Below are positions 1 to 7,972 of a stretch of 64,000 nt of DNA, in pieces. The number at the start of each line of letters is the position of its first letter. The stretch's first letter is position 1. The DNA is taken from positions 124,001 through 188,000 of the forward strand of contig CP012158.1 of the NCBI GenBank assembly GCA_001189275.1, read 5' to 3'. Below the pieces are notes generated by a model. The model saw only the letters and a program-made list of their open reading frames with translations, did not search any database and was not told the DNA's origin. Source of the stretch: Pyrobaculum sp. WP30 (GTDB lineage Archaea; Thermoproteota; Thermoprotei; Thermoproteales; Thermoproteaceae). Made by a program: the position numbers and the translations under genes.

Positions 1-60
1 GTAGGTGGTGCAACCGCCCCCGTGGCTGTCGGTGTCGTCGATGCCGACTACAACCCTCAT
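1..60 (-). CDS. tiaS: tRNA(Ile2) 2-agmatinylcytidine synthetase TiaS, N-terminal fragment
   Basis: Only the first 20 codons are inside the window. They read MRVVVGIDDTDSHGGGCTTY, and the GIDDTDS...GGCTTY signature is the diagnostic N-terminus of TiaS. TiaS attaches agmatine to C34 of the CAU-anticodon isoleucine tRNA so that it reads AUA. The ATG overlaps the TGA of the preceding BtuF-like gene as ATGA, so the two are probably co-transcribed. The rest of the protein lies beyond base 1. The identification rests on this short motif alone, but the motif is very specific. Confidence 0.85.
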   Translation of the reverse strand, partial: MRVVVGIDDTDSHGGGCTTY

Positions 61-857
61 CTATACGGCCGGTACCACCCATCCCTGAGAGACGGCCTAA
101 CGATGCTGGAGGTCGCCTCCACGAACTCCACGCCTCTTGCGGCGGCGTCGGCCACCAGGCGGAGGTCCAGCGGGAGCGAAGGGCCGTAGTGCGCCAAGGT
201 GTCGTTGGGGGTAACCACGTGGGGCCTCCCGCGGAGCATCTCCAGTTCGTGTCCATACGGCCGCCTGCCTCTGGCCTCGTACACCACGAAGCCTGCCCTC
301 TCCATAAGCCTCGTCGGTGGGGCTTCGCTGTGTGTAAACACGCAGGGCAATCCCCTCATGTACCTCAGCCCCACTCGGGTCAGCGCGTCGGCCACGTAGG
401 AGTTGCCGCAGGCCAGGTCATACACGCCCAGATTTATCACAGCAACCACGTCTTCATAAAGCGGGTGCCCCCTGAAGAGGTCGCGGTAGATCCCCACGAG
501 CCGGTCCCCTTCCTCATCTCGGTCGAAGACCCTGGCGAAGAACCTAAACACGGCGACTGCCTGGTCTATGTTCACCGGCGTTGGGACAGCCACCACAGCC
601 CCCGCGGCCCCGGCTAGCCTCTCCACGAGGTGGCGCTGTACCGGGTAGTACAAGACAGCCAGATCGGGGCGTATCCTCCTCACCACTTCTAAATCCACAT
701 CTATGAAGGTGCCCACAGTGGGCACCTTCATCAACTCCACGGGCCTGTACGAGAAGACGTCTCGCCCACCAAGCTCCACCCCCAGCAGGGCCAGGAATTC
801 GTTAACAGAGGGGTTGAGGCTTATCACCCTCCGCGGCACGCCGTCGAGAGACCCCAT
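57..857 (-). CDS. BtuF/FecB-type metal-chelate binding-like protein without signal peptide
   Basis: A 266-residue protein of the periplasmic-binding fold used by cobalamin and iron-chelate ABC transporters. The opening PRRVISLNPSVNEFLALLG matches the family start (RVVSLxPSxTE), and a VPTVGTF...LEVVRRIRPDLAV segment follows. No hydrophobic signal or lipobox cysteine is visible, which is odd for a solute-binding protein. A GTG at 884 also opens this frame but lies inside the TATA box (886-893); the ATG at 857 sits about 32 bp from the TATA centre and is preferred. No permease or ATPase gene is nearby. It may be a cytoplasmic or degenerate member; the substrate is not known. Confidence 0.75.
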   Translation of the reverse strand: MGSLDGVPRRVISLNPSVNEFLALLGVELGGRDVFSYRPVELMKVPTVGTFIDVDLEVVRRIRPDLAVLYYPVQRHLVERLAGAAGAVVAVPTPVNIDQAVAVFRFFARVFDRDEEGDRLVGIYRDLFRGHPLYEDVVAVINLGVYDLACGNSYVADALTRVGLRYMRGLPCVFTHSEAPPTRLMERAGFVVYEARGRRPYGHELEMLRGRPHVVTPNDTLAHYGPSLPLDLRLVADAAARGVEFVEATSSIVRPSLRDGWYRPYR

Positions 858-895
858 GAGGATCACAACGGTAAAAACTTCCACGTTATAAAGTT

Positions 896-1103
896 GGGGC
901 GCCGCATACCCCCGCTTCTGTAGAGGTATCCGTCTAACCCCCTACCTGGGCCTCCCCGCGGCCTCACCGGCCCTGCTTGGGGGCCGCGGCGCCGGTTGGT
1001 TTTTACCCCCGCCTTTCGGCGGCCCGCCGGCGCCCTCCGCGGGCGGTGCGGGAGGTTCCAGGGGAGACCCGTCTCCGGGCTCTCCCCGTCCCCTCGGCGC
1101 CCC
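896..1103 (-). ncRNA. rnpB: RNase P RNA, reduced (type T-like)
   Basis: The 5' end GGGGCGCCG pairs with the 3' end CGGCGCCCC (9-bp P1). Next, GAGG pairs with CCUC directly before the ACAGAA box (P2). GGGGAGA...UCUCCCC with an inner CCCG-GAGA-CGGG forms P3. The universal P4 is made by GGAACCUCCCGC and ACAGAAGCGGGGGUAU and keeps the conserved bulged U. A GCCGCCGAAAGGCGG-type hairpin lies in the middle. Total length is about 208 nt, which leaves no room for a normal specificity domain and matches the minimal RNase P RNA described for Pyrobaculum. A TTTAAG TATA element lies about 25 bp upstream (1123-1128). The ends are inferred from P1 pairing. Confidence 0.85.
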
Positions 1104-1122
1104 GGTGGACATGGCTCTTGTG

Positions 1123-1128
1123 CTTAAA
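1123..1128 (-). promoter_or_regulatory. TATA element of RNase P RNA
   Basis: An AT-rich hexamer (TTTAAG on the minus strand) is isolated in GC-rich DNA and centred about 23-26 bp before the inferred 5' end of the RNase P RNA at 1103. The spacing equals that of the leaderless protein genes in this window. Confidence 0.55.
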
Positions 1129-1146
1129 TGTTTTCCGGCACCTGGG

Positions 1147-1425
1147 TTAGCCTTTCCACAGCCCGATGGCGAGGCCTATTAAAAAGGCGACGCTTGAGTA
1201 CGGCACGGCGTCTTTTATCTTCATGGCGCTGTCCAGCGCGTCTTTGGCGGCGTAGCCCAGCTGTTGAAGCAACCTGGTGACTTGTTCAGGCGACATGTAG
1301 CCTAAGGCGGCGAGCGCTATAAACAACGCGATGAGGATCAACGCCACGGAGAGGATCCTCTTAGCCAGCACCCCCACCAACAGACCCACAACGAAGGGAC
1401 CCACAAACGCCACCAGTTGCTCCAT
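1147..1425 (-). CDS. small FUN14-like membrane protein
   Basis: 92 residues. Two hydrophobic stretches occupy roughly residues 5-45 (FVVGLLVGVLAKRILS then VALILIALFIALAALGY), followed by an amphipathic region and a C-terminal membrane segment (VAFLIGLAIGLW). The GLLVGVLAKRI glycine-rich segment and the order of parts resemble archaeal FUN14-family proteins, whose role in archaea is not known. The ATG at 1425 has a TATA box (minus-strand GATTATATTT, 1443-1453) about 23 bp upstream, so the mRNA is probably leaderless. The gene ends just before the RNase P RNA promoter. The family assignment is tentative. Confidence 0.65.
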   Translation of the reverse strand: MEQLVAFVGPFVVGLLVGVLAKRILSVALILIALFIALAALGYMSPEQVTRLLQQLGYAAKDALDSAMKIKDAVPYSSVAFLIGLAIGLWKG

Positions 1426-1566
1426 AACAGCCTACTTCTCCCCCAAATATAATCCTTTCCATGATGCACATCCTTGGGGGTTGCGCCTCGCGGCTTTAGC
1501 AGGTTCTGCGTACCTCGTGCGGAGCTTCTGAGGGAGCAGGTGTTCGGCGCGTAGGAGGGGTGGCTT

Positions 1567-2202
1567 TCAATCTCGCAACTTTTCCAGCGTCAACTCGGGA
1601 TAGAACCTGCGGATAAAGGCGAAGCCGTTGACCACCGGGTAGAAGGGGTATTTGCCCTCGTCGTCGAGCTCCACCGCCCCTCTTTTCCACAGCTCCGAAA
1701 GCACCTTGGCGTATAGGTACCTCTTCTCGAGGGTCTTAAGGGCGACTTCGGTCTCCCGCGGCGCGTACTTCACCGCTATATGTATGCTAGACATCTTAGC
1801 GACGTCTGCGGGGGCTAGATCCCGGCGGACCACCGGACACAGGGTGGACATGACGAACTTTACGTCGATGCGTATCTCGCGGCTGGTGGGGTCCAGCTCG
1901 TATCTTATGACTTTCGGTAGATATGGGAAGGAGCGACACGTCAGAGGCTTGTAGAGGCCGTGCACCATGCATCTGGTGCCTTCGAGAAATGGGCATTTAC
2001 CCTCCTCGTCTAGGTGCATCAAGTAGCTTATCGCAACCCTCAACCCAGACTTGACGTCGGCCACCTTATACGCCGGAGTGAAGACGACGGGTGCGCCGAG
2101 CCTCTCCGCCAGCCTCTGCAGTATATACACCTCGTGAGGCAGGACCGTGACTGGACTTGCCCTGCAACAAAGGGCACAGCCAGGCTCGCAGCTGAAAGAC
2201 AC
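1567..2202 (-). CDS. YkgJ-family CxxxCxxCC zinc/iron-chelating protein
   Basis: About 211 residues. The N-terminal CEPGCALCC cluster and the later CPFL...CMVHGLYKPLTCRSFPY segment are the cysteine signature of the YkgJ (UPF0153) family, thought to bind Fe-S or zinc; the exact function is unknown. An ATG at 2220 is in frame, but the TATA box (CTTTATATACT, 2224-2234) is only about 9 bp from it. The GTG at 2202 is about 27 bp from the TATA centre and would give a leaderless start two residues before the first cysteine motif. It stands alone between the FUN14-like gene and the oxidoreductase operon. Confidence 0.8.
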   Translation of the reverse strand: MSFSCEPGCALCCRASPVTVLPHEVYILQRLAERLGAPVVFTPAYKVADVKSGLRVAISYLMHLDEEGKCPFLEGTRCMVHGLYKPLTCRSFPYLPKVIRYELDPTSREIRIDVKFVMSTLCPVVRRDLAPADVAKMSSIHIAVKYAPRETEVALKTLEKRYLYAKVLSELWKRGAVELDDEGKYPFYPVVNGFAFIRRFYPELTLEKLRD

Positions 2203-2293
2203 GAGAGCCGCATCCCGCATATGCTTTATATACTCTTACGCTGTGGAGCGGTCGAGAAACGGCGCGGCCTGTCGACTGGTCGTTGCTGGGGGC

Positions 2294-3235
2294 TTAGAGC
2301 AGTCTGTCGGCGACTAGCTTCTCGAAATCTACCACGGGTTTGCCGTCTGCCTCCACCGGCTGGAGGGCGGGCGGCAGTTTGCGGTAGTTGGGGTCGTATA
2401 GGCTTTCGTACCTCTCGTCAAATGTGGGCACCAGCTCATTTTTGTAGAAAACGCCGAGGGGCAACCTATCTCTTTCGACGATTTTGTCTAGGGCTTTTCT
2501 GATCTTTAAGTCCACCTCCTTCTCGTCGTGGACCACGGGGTCCCAGGCGGGGTCCGCCTCCTCCAGCTTGTATATCTTCTTCTCGTACCACTCCCGCGTC
2601 ATCACGTTGTTGTAGGTGACGCAGGGGCTGTAGATCTGGACGAAGGCCGAGCCCTTGTGTGTGATTGCCTCCGCGATGAGCTTTGTGGTGTATTTTATGT
2701 CGTAGGAGTAGCCCCTGGCGATGAAGGTGAAGCCGGCAGTGAGGGCTAGGAGGAGCGGGTTGATTTCGCCTTGTGGGTTGGCCTTCGGCACAGCCTTGAC
2801 CTTTATCCCTGCTGGCAACGTGGGGCCCGCCTGTCCCCTGGTGAGTCCATACACCGAGTTGTCCATGAGGATGATGGTCATGTCCACGTTGCGTCTGCCG
2901 AGGTGGAGGAGGTGGTTTCCGCCTATTGCCATCAAGTCGCCGTCGCCGCCCACCACCACCACCTCCAGGGAGGGGTTGGCCAGCTTTATGCCGAGGGCGT
3001 AGGGTATGGCCCTCCCGTGGATGGCGTGGACGCTTGTGGTGCGCACGTAGTGGGGGAGGCGGGAGGAGCAGCCGATGCCGGAGACCAGGACCACGTTGGC
3101 TGGGTCTAGGTTGAGCTCGGCGAAGGCGTTATATAACGACTGCAAAATGCCGAAGTGGCCGCAGCCGGGGCACCACTCAGGTGGCCTCACCCACCTGTAG
3201 TCGGCCGCGGCTCTTTTAACCACTTGCATGGTCAT
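2294..3235 (-). CDS. 2-oxoacid:ferredoxin oxidoreductase, beta subunit
   Basis: 313 residues. This is the thiamine-diphosphate-binding subunit of an enzyme that oxidatively decarboxylates 2-oxoacids to acyl-CoA with ferredoxin as acceptor. WCPGCGHFG (Cys22, Cys25) and GIGCSSR supply ligands for the [4Fe-4S] cluster, and GDGDLMAIGGNH...MDNSVYG is the GDG-N ThDP/Mg motif. It starts inside the alpha gene end (ATGA, 3232-3235), so the two are translationally coupled. The two-subunit form (fused gamma-alpha plus beta) resembles the Sulfolobus broad-specificity enzyme rather than the four-subunit pyruvate enzyme found near 52-55 kb. Substrate preference cannot be read from sequence. Confidence 0.9.
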   Translation of the reverse strand: MTMQVVKRAAADYRWVRPPEWCPGCGHFGILQSLYNAFAELNLDPANVVLVSGIGCSSRLPHYVRTTSVHAIHGRAIPYALGIKLANPSLEVVVVGGDGDLMAIGGNHLLHLGRRNVDMTIILMDNSVYGLTRGQAGPTLPAGIKVKAVPKANPQGEINPLLLALTAGFTFIARGYSYDIKYTTKLIAEAITHKGSAFVQIYSPCVTYNNVMTREWYEKKIYKLEEADPAWDPVVHDEKEVDLKIRKALDKIVERDRLPLGVFYKNELVPTFDERYESLYDPNYRKLPPALQPVEADGKPVVDFEKLVADRLL

Positions 3236-5133
3236 AGGTCCGACTCTAGTTTAATAGTCTTTTGTCCAGCCTCGAACTTCCTATACGCCTCGACCACGTC
3301 GTCTGTCGTGATGGGCCTCCCGTTGAACTTCACGGCGACGGCCGTCGGCACAACGCCGGCGAACATCCGCGTGATCATGGCAAGCTGGCCGAAGTAGTTG
3401 TTCTCGAGGAAGAGGGCTTCCCTGCCCTCCAAGTACCTCCTCACCAGATCTACGGGGTATGGATACAGCATCTTCACGTAGAGGAACCCCACGTCTTTGA
3501 GCTCCTCCAACGCGGTGAGTATGGCGGGCTTCGTGGAGCCCCAGCCGACTATGACGCGTCTCGCGTCTGCCGGCCCGAAGTAGAGGACCTTCTCCTCTGG
3601 GGGTATCTCGCTCTCTATCAGCTTAAGCTTCTGCATCCTCTTCTCGAACATTTTAGTCACTACGACCGGGTCCTCCTCGGGGTCCCCCTCTGGGTCGTGC
3701 TCCAGGCTGTTTAGGTGGAAGATGGCGTTGGAGACGCCGGGGAGCAACTTCGGCGGCACCACCTCCTCCAGCGGATAGGCTTCAGCCTCCTTGGTCTGCG
3801 GGTAGACAACCGGCGGCGTTGTCTGTACTTTCAAATTCGAGGGGTCTGGAAGCGGCATCACAGCGAAGGTGTTGGAGAGGTTTTTGTCCACCAGATGTAT
3901 CACCGGTACCCGGTACCGCTCGGCCCAGTTGGCGACTCTTATGTTGTCTAGAAACACCTCCTCCAGGTCCCCGCTGGCGTATACAATCTTCGGGTACTCG
4001 CCGTGTCCTATGAAGAGAGAGAAGAAGAGGTCTTGCTGGCTCTGCCTGGTGGCCTGGCCTGTGCTGGGGCCGGCGCGCATCCACAGAGTGACAACGATGC
4101 CGACCTCCATCATGCCAGCCATAGATAGGGCCTCCGACATGAGGCTGAAGCCTGGTCCCGAGGTGACAGTGGCCGACCTCGCGCCCGCTATGGCGCCGCC
4201 TGTGGTGATGGCGACGGCCGCCAGCTCGTCCTCGGCCTGGAACGCCATGGCGCCTATCCTCTCAAGCTTCGCAAGCTCGCCGGCGTCTTTGCCTACGGGG
4301 AACGGTATTAGCCTTTCAAAGACCATGGCGTCGTCGGTGGCCGGAGTGATGGGGTAATACGCGACCAACCGCACGCCCCCAACTACTTTGCCGTATGCAG
4401 ATGCCTCGTTGCCGTTCCAGAATATGCGCTTGACGCCGGGGCTCCGCGGCTGTATAGTTGTCATCTTCTTTCCGACTAGTTTAATCGCCTCGGCGGCCAC
4501 TTTCTTGTTCTGTTCAATCACGTCCGCTTTTTTCCCCAGGGCAAAGCCGACGCCCCTCGCCACGTACTCCTCGTCGAGACCCAGAAGGGCGGCGCCTAGG
4601 GCCACCACGAAGGTGTTCACAAATCTGGCGAGCATCACGGGGGAGGCGACGCCGATCTTCCGTCCTATCTCGCTGATGTGCTTGTTGTAGGGGAGCCCCA
4701 CGACCTCCACGCCGCTTTGCCTCAAGTACTCCACGAAGTTGCGGACAGTCGGCTCGAATCCTTGCCCCTTCGCGAAGTGTTTAAGCCGCTCCGCCAGCGG
4801 CTTTGCCATCATAGGGTAGCTGTCTGGGGTTTTGGAGTCCTCCTCAGTGTTGTAGACGAGGTAGCCGCCCCTCATGAGGTGGAACACGTGCTCAAGAACC
4901 GCATGTCCGTCGAAGGTAAGCGCCAGCTCTACGCTGTTGCCGGGGGCGGGCGCCGGCCACCTATCGGAGATGGTGCCCACTACATAGCTGTGGCGTCCGC
5001 CCGCTATGTTGCTCCAGAACTCGCGTCGCGCATATACATAGTACCCGGCCGAACCCACGCCGTAGATAAACATGAAAGACGCAGTCTCTACACCTCTACC
5101 TTGTGGACCCCCTATTAAGAAACTAATCCTCAT
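3232..5133 (-). CDS. 2-oxoacid:ferredoxin oxidoreductase, fused gamma-alpha subunit
   Basis: 633 residues. Residues 1-200 form the gamma domain (ISFLIGGPQGRGVETAS) and the remainder the alpha domain, which begins with the YPITPATD motif at residues 260-267, the signature shown to be essential in Sulfolobus 2-oxoacid:ferredoxin oxidoreductase. First gene of a two-gene operon; the downstream beta gene overlaps by 4 bp. A TATA box (AATATAAATATATC on the minus strand, near 5158) lies about 25 bp before the ATG, in a markedly AT-rich gap. Probable role: conversion of 2-oxoglutarate, pyruvate or branched 2-oxoacids to acyl-CoA. Cytoplasmic. Confidence 0.9.
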   Translation of the reverse strand: MRISFLIGGPQGRGVETASFMFIYGVGSAGYYVYARREFWSNIAGGRHSYVVGTISDRWPAPAPGNSVELALTFDGHAVLEHVFHLMRGGYLVYNTEEDSKTPDSYPMMAKPLAERLKHFAKGQGFEPTVRNFVEYLRQSGVEVVGLPYNKHISEIGRKIGVASPVMLARFVNTFVVALGAALLGLDEEYVARGVGFALGKKADVIEQNKKVAAEAIKLVGKKMTTIQPRSPGVKRIFWNGNEASAYGKVVGGVRLVAYYPITPATDDAMVFERLIPFPVGKDAGELAKLERIGAMAFQAEDELAAVAITTGGAIAGARSATVTSGPGFSLMSEALSMAGMMEVGIVVTLWMRAGPSTGQATRQSQQDLFFSLFIGHGEYPKIVYASGDLEEVFLDNIRVANWAERYRVPVIHLVDKNLSNTFAVMPLPDPSNLKVQTTPPVVYPQTKEAEAYPLEEVVPPKLLPGVSNAIFHLNSLEHDPEGDPEEDPVVVTKMFEKRMQKLKLIESEIPPEEKVLYFGPADARRVIVGWGSTKPAILTALEELKDVGFLYVKMLYPYPVDLVRRYLEGREALFLENNYFGQLAMITRMFAGVVPTAVAVKFNGRPITTDDVVEAYRKFEAGQKTIKLESDL

Positions 5134-5231
5134 TAAGTTATAAAACGAGTGATATATTTATATTTTTTGTTAAGAGCGCCGCCACCTTGGCACCTGCATT
5201 TATTAATGTGGAATATTTATATATAAAGTTT

Positions 5232-5531
5232 TCAGCACTCAACGTAGATAATCTTCCGCAGTTGGCTTAACTCCAGCCCCACCAACAGCTCCTTCTCCTC
5301 TTCACCGCGGCCTTCCACCACCGTGAAGTCGAAGCCCCGGAGCTCCGGCGCGTGCCGAAGCCCGTACTTCAAAGCCTCCACGAGATCCTCCACGCCGGGA
5401 TGTAGCCGCTTGACGGCGACGACACGCGCCGCGACGAGCTTATACATCTCGCAGTCGCCGTAGAGATACAGCACCCAGCCTTGCAACCCTGCGAGAACCC
5501 GCCGGGCCCCCGCGCGGCTTACGACATCCAT
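5232..5531 (-). CDS. conserved hypothetical protein, 99 aa
   Basis: Not recognised. A soluble 99-residue protein with an alternating hydrophobic pattern at the start (VLAGLQGWVLYLYGDCEMYKLV), a predicted central helix (VEDLVEALKYGL), an acidic EGRGEEEKELL segment and a C-terminal IIYVEC. Its ATG at 5531 lies 13 bp inside the end of the MarC gene in another frame, so it is probably translated from the same mRNA. The AT-rich promoter of the oxidoreductase operon follows directly after its stop codon. Confidence 0.6.
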   Translation of the reverse strand: MDVVSRAGARRVLAGLQGWVLYLYGDCEMYKLVAARVVAVKRLHPGVEDLVEALKYGLRHAPELRGFDFTVVEGRGEEEKELLVGLELSQLRKIIYVEC

Positions 5532-6121
5532 TCCTTCACGTGGTTCCGGACACCTGTCAGGATCATCTCGGTGGCTACAGACGCGATTATGAGAGACATG
5601 AACCTGCCAAGCAACCTAAGAGGAGTGGCGCCTACGTACTTCACGACTCTTATACCCACCAGCAACGTCGCGGCAACGGCCGTCGACGCCGCCAAGGCGA
5701 CCAGAAGCGCGGTGACCGGGCCGTAGACAGACGAAATCACTATCAAGGCCGTGATGGTGCCGGGGCCTACAATAAGTGGCGTCGCCAGAGGCACCACCGC
5801 CTGCTCCTCCGTTATCTCTAACCTGCCGACATAGGAGCCGGAGACCAGCGTCATGATGGATATGGCCATCAGCACGATGCCGCCTGCGATCCTGAAGCTG
5901 TCAATCGAGACGCCGAAAGCGGAGAGGATAAACCCGCCGGCCACGGCGAAGAGGGAGGCCAAGACGTAGACCACTACCACCACGGTCACGGTGATCTTCC
6001 TCACATACGCCGGGCGCTCCACGGCGAGGGGGCCCACAATGGCCAGCTTCCCAATTGGGTTCATTATGGCGTAGAGCTGGCCTATGAGACCCAGAAACCC
6101 CACGATGCCCAAGTCAGACAC
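5519..6121 (-). CDS. MarC-family integral membrane protein
   Basis: 200 residues with about six hydrophobic segments. IMNPIGKLAIVGPLA near the N-terminus and the repeated PLATPLIVGPGTITALIV in the middle are the NP.G and P...GPG signatures of the MarC/UPF0056 family; no transport substrate is established. It starts with GTG at 6121, 24 bp downstream of the centre of an ATCTATAAACC TATA element (6139-6150), giving a leaderless message. The next gene (5232-5531) overlaps its 3' end. Confidence 0.85.
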   Translation of the reverse strand: MSDLGIVGFLGLIGQLYAIMNPIGKLAIVGPLAVERPAYVRKITVTVVVVVYVLASLFAVAGGFILSAFGVSIDSFRIAGGIVLMAISIMTLVSGSYVGRLEITEEQAVVPLATPLIVGPGTITALIVISSVYGPVTALLVALAASTAVAATLLVGIRVVKYVGATPLRLLGRFMSLIIASVATEMILTGVRNHVKEWMS

Positions 6122-6235
6122 GCCGCAACGCCGCGGGGGGTTTATAGATTTTCCTTCAGCAGCGGATTCCTCTTCACAAATCCGTCCTCACACGCCTCGT
6201 CACGCCGGTAAAAAGGGAAAGGAAAAATTTAAGGT

Positions 6236-7435
6236 TTAGTCGTGTTGAGCCGTCTCTACTTTCCCGCCCTTTACGAGAGTCTCTATGTGTTTCCGCCTCT
6301 CTTTTTCGTATTGGTCGGCTGGGAAGGACTTTACCTTTGCCAAGATCTTCGGCAAGGCCGTGTATTCCATCTCCTCAGGCGGCAGTCTGTGCGGCTGGAA
6401 CGGGCCCATGCGGCGTATGTAATCAGCTATCTGTGCCGCCGTCTGCCTCACGTAGTCGAAGGCCGGGTCGTCAAAGAGGTCGACGCCGCCCTCGAGGTAG
6501 CCGTCGTGTAGCTGGAAGCCCAAGGCGCCCACTTTAGGCGGGCCGTCGAAGCGGGTCATCTTGGCGCCCACCGCGATCCTCCTCTCTGGGTCCACCGAGA
6601 TAAAGCGCGCGGGCATGAGAGGCCCGGCGTGGCTGCCGCGCATCCAGCCGTGTACGAGGTGCGGGTGGGCGAAAGCCTCTAGTATCTCGCCGACCGCTGG
6701 AAGGCCGGACTGCGCCCTCACCATCATGACTGGGTCGTCTTTGCCCACGTAGCGACCTGCGATTAGGGATAGCCTCTCTACGCTGTTTGCGGCGGCTGGG
6801 GCGCCGTCTGCCCTGCGGAAAACCTTCCTGATTATGTACCTGCCGGTGGTGCCTATAAGGCCGAGGAGGGAGTAAGACTCCTCGGGCGTCTTCAGGAGGT
6901 ATACCTTGTGCTCGATGACGTCTAGGACCTCAAAGATGAAGCCTTCGTGCATCGAGGGGTCTATGACGAGGCCCGCTGTTGTGAAGGGGTCGGCGAACAT
7001 CTTGTAGATCGGGAGGTTGAAGGCGCCGGGCTCCGTCTTATCAGCAGCGAAGACAATCAGCGGCTCGCTGGGGCGCTCCTCGAACTCCATTTCGGCCACC
7101 TGGGGCCCCATGCCTCTGACGTTGCCCGAGAAGGCGTCTTTCAGCAAGTCCTGCCCGGCGCCGTATAGCTTAAACCTCTTGGCCACCTGCTCGGTCACCT
7201 CCTTGAAGGTCTCCCAGGCTAGGCCGTGGATGTCGGGGTTGTCCTCGCCCTTTGTGTGAGTCATCAGGAGGGAGATGTCATCGCCGACGTTGTAGACGAA
7301 GTAGTCTATTATGAGGCCCCTCTTCTGCGCCTCTTTCATCTTAGCCGCGGCGTATTCAAGCATCTTGGGGTGGACATGGGCGTGGCCCGGGAAGCCGCCT
7401 ACATCGGCTTTTATTATTGAGACCGTAACTTTCAT
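6236..7435 (-). CDS. fbp: fructose-1,6-bisphosphate aldolase/phosphatase (bifunctional)
   Basis: 399 residues, the usual length for this archaeal gluconeogenic enzyme, which condenses triose phosphates to FBP and then dephosphorylates it to fructose 6-phosphate. The active-site residues described for the family are present: Asp11, His18, Asp52 and Asp53 for metal binding, Lys232 (Schiff base) and Tyr229 in RYVGKDDP. The anabolic one-way enzyme fits autotrophic or amino-acid growth. The ATG at 7435 is 24-25 bp from a TTTAAA element (7457-7462) shared with the divergent GNAT gene. Confidence 0.96.
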   Translation of the reverse strand: MKVTVSIIKADVGGFPGHAHVHPKMLEYAAAKMKEAQKRGLIIDYFVYNVGDDISLLMTHTKGEDNPDIHGLAWETFKEVTEQVAKRFKLYGAGQDLLKDAFSGNVRGMGPQVAEMEFEERPSEPLIVFAADKTEPGAFNLPIYKMFADPFTTAGLVIDPSMHEGFIFEVLDVIEHKVYLLKTPEESYSLLGLIGTTGRYIIRKVFRRADGAPAAANSVERLSLIAGRYVGKDDPVMMVRAQSGLPAVGEILEAFAHPHLVHGWMRGSHAGPLMPARFISVDPERRIAVGAKMTRFDGPPKVGALGFQLHDGYLEGGVDLFDDPAFDYVRQTAAQIADYIRRMGPFQPHRLPPEEMEYTALPKILAKVKSFPADQYEKERRKHIETLVKGGKVETAQHD

Positions 7436-7456
7436 GAATATGTGGAGTGTAAACCA

Positions 7457-7462
7457 TTTAAA
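7457..7462. promoter_or_regulatory. shared palindromic TATA box of fbp and GNAT gene
   Basis: TTTAAA is its own reverse complement and is the only AT-rich element between the two genes. It is centred about 24.5 bp from the fbp ATG (7435, minus strand) and about 22.5 bp from the GTG at 7482 (plus strand). Both genes would be leaderless from one TBP site used in either direction. Confidence 0.6.
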
Positions 7463-7481
7463 AGCATTACCTCAACTGAGT

Positions 7482-7943
7482 GTGAGCATCGACTATGTCG
7501 AGATGACAGGAGTATACTCAAAAATTCAGGAGTTATACAAGAAGACAACTCAGGACAGCATAATTCACAGGTTTCTTCATCCCGTCGCGGACCCCACCTA
7601 CGTTTATCGATACCTCTGGGGCAGGGGTTGCCGCTCGTTATTCATATATTACGACAACAAGCCAGTGGGGGTTGTCGACGTAACCCCATGTGGAGACGGT
7701 GCCGAGGTGGCCATCTTGATTATTGACGCGTACCAGGGCAGAGGGCTTGGGAAGGCCGTCGCCTACGACTTCGCCGGGAGGCTGAAAAAGATGGGCTTTA
7801 GATACGTGCTTGCGTACGTCTCGCCGGAGAACTACAAGGCTTTGGCCATAGCGAGGAGGATAGGCGCCGAGATAAAATGCAGAGACGTCTGCGTCGTCAA
7901 ATACGTGCTGGCCGAGGGCGGCGAGGAGATGTGCAGAAGATAA
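7482..7943 (+). CDS. GNAT-family N-acetyltransferase
   Basis: About 153 residues. The acetyl-CoA-binding motif A is visible as IIDAYQGRGLGKAVAYDFA (Q-x-x-G-x-G), preceded by the beta strands VGVVDVTP and AEVAILI and followed by YVSPENYKALAIARRIGAE, typical of GNAT motif B. The substrate is unknown. In-frame ATGs at 7434 and 7440 lie upstream of the TATA box and so cannot be in the transcript; GTG 7482 or ATG 7503 is the likely start. Divergent from fbp and sharing its TATA box. The carA promoter begins at its stop codon. Confidence 0.75.
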   Translation: MSIDYVEMTGVYSKIQELYKKTTQDSIIHRFLHPVADPTYVYRYLWGRGCRSLFIYYDNKPVGVVDVTPCGDGAEVAILIIDAYQGRGLGKAVAYDFAGRLKKMGFRYVLAYVSPENYKALAIARRIGAEIKCRDVCVVKYVLAEGGEEMCRR

Positions 7944-7952
7944 GTTTATATA
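7943..7952 (+). promoter_or_regulatory. TATA box of carA operon
   Basis: AGTTTATATA overlaps the stop codon of the GNAT gene. Its centre (about 7947) is 26 bp from the ATG at 7973, which pins that ATG as the leaderless start of carA even though the frame breaks a few codons later. Confidence 0.6.
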
Positions 7953-7972
7953 GAGGTTCGATCGGGCTATTG

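Noticed and set aside
7955-7972. GGTTCGATC-like T-loop sequence before carA
   Set aside because: It lies between the carA TATA box and ATG and no acceptor, D or anticodon stems can be formed around it; not a tRNA. I found no tRNA or rRNA gene in the window.
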